From assembly GCA_934230055.1 (NCBI GenBank), contig CAKQEE010000081.1, positions 1 through 5,665 of the forward strand: DNA of 5,665 bases, read 5' to 3'. Source of the DNA: an uncultured Clostridia bacterium (GTDB taxonomy: Bacteria; Bacillota; Clostridia; Christensenellales; Borkfalkiaceae). A program made the position numbers and the translations under genes. The notes beneath the pieces are model-generated. The model was not told the DNA's origin. It saw nothing but the letters and a program-made list of their open reading frames with translations, and did no database searches. Shown one piece after another: positions 5,296 through 5,665 of this stretch. Each line of letters begins with the position of its first letter. The first letter of the stretch is position 1.

Positions 5296-5665
5296 ATGAA
5301 ACTTTCCGACAGGAAAAAGAAGATACTTCAATACGTGGTGGACGATTACATTGCCACCGCGCAGCCCGTTTCGAGCAAGGTGATTACCGAAAAGTATATG
5401 CGGGACATAAGCTCCGCGACGGTGAGAAGCGAGCTTGCGGGACTGGAAGAACTCGGGTATCTCAATCAACTTCATACGTCGGGCGGAAGGGTGCCTTCCG
5501 TAGAGGCTTATAAGCTGTACGTTACCGAGCTTATGGATAAGGGCGCGCTCTCGCGCAAGGAGATAGGCGAGATTAAAAAGGCGTTCGACGACCATGCGGA
5601 TAATCTGGAAGCCGTGCTTCAAAACGCGGTAAAGGTTATAAGCGATTTGACGGACTACACCTCCG
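5296..5665 (+). CDS. hrcA: Heat-inducible transcription repressor HrcA (3'-partial)
   Basis: The visible 123 residues are the N-terminal DNA-binding part of HrcA; family members are usually about 340 residues, so roughly two thirds is beyond the window. The opening (DRKKKILQYVVDDYIATAQP, then VSSK) and the winged-helix signature (SSATVRSELAGLEELGYL, then HTSGGRVPS at 60-68) are characteristic, followed by EAYKLYVTELM and the start of the linker helix. HrcA is a cytoplasmic dimer that binds CIRCE and represses chaperone operons; GroEL supports its active form and heat shock relieves repression. A perfect-consensus promoter, a CIRCE-like operator and a good ribosome binding site precede it, so it is probably autoregulated and leads an hrcA-grpE-dnaK type operon. 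Some usually conserved positions differ: R-S-E instead of R-N-E (S45), QLH instead of QPH (L59), and SGGR instead of SAGR (G63). Confidence 0.95.
   Translation, partial: MKLSDRKKKILQYVVDDYIATAQPVSSKVITEKYMRDISSATVRSELAGLEELGYLNQLHTSGGRVPSVEAYKLYVTELMDKGALSRKEIGEIKKAFDDHADNLEAVLQNAVKVISDLTDYTS

Noticed and set aside
5257..5622. 121-codon minus-strand frame opposite hrcA
   Set aside because: The HrcA reading on the plus strand is unmistakable; the minus frame lacks its own signals.

Overview
The window looks like chromosomal DNA of a Firmicutes-type bacterium, most likely an uncultured gut or host-associated Clostridia relative. The evidence is an HrcA repressor gene with a CIRCE-like operator, near-consensus sigma-A promoters, purine-rich Shine-Dalgarno sites, an InlB-type (Listeria-Bacteroides) repeat in a large carbohydrate-related protein, and a TPR/DUF4037 gene pair of a kind I associate with Clostridia. 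The lineage is an inference; there is no rRNA or other decisive marker here.

Layout. (1) Positions 3-3053, plus strand: the 3' part (1016 codons) of a very large modular, probably exported protein. It has an InlB B-repeat, a short beta-helix made of GLUG-like rungs, a GH67/GH20 N-terminal-like domain and a DUF4838 domain; its start lies left of the window. (2) 3054-3302: a noncoding gap with a strong 16-bp terminator hairpin (usable on both strands) and then a patch of small inverted repeats that resembles a dispersed intergenic repeat. (3) 5052 down to 3303, minus strand: a two-gene operon, first a TPR protein with an N-terminal CxxC and then a DUF4037 nucleotidyltransferase-like protein. 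The genes overlap by 35 nt and have their own extended -10 promoter. (4) 5053-5295: a divergent promoter region, with the minus promoter for the TPR/DUF4037 operon and a perfect-consensus plus promoter followed by a half-degenerate CIRCE operator. (5) 5296-5665, plus strand: the 5' part of hrcA, cut by the window end; in Firmicutes it is usually followed by grpE-dnaK-dnaJ.

How the genes relate. The carbohydrate-related gene is insulated by its terminator and is probably unrelated to the rest. The TPR/DUF4037 operon and hrcA fire outward from a shared intergenic region. HrcA probably represses its own operon through the CIRCE-like site just downstream of its transcription start. The least explained items are the uncharacterised TPR + nucleotidyltransferase-fold pair, and the hrcA leader, where the left CIRCE half is degenerate but forms a perfect 9-nt inverted repeat with a sequence abutting the ribosome binding site. 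I see no mobile element, CRISPR array, tRNA or rRNA.
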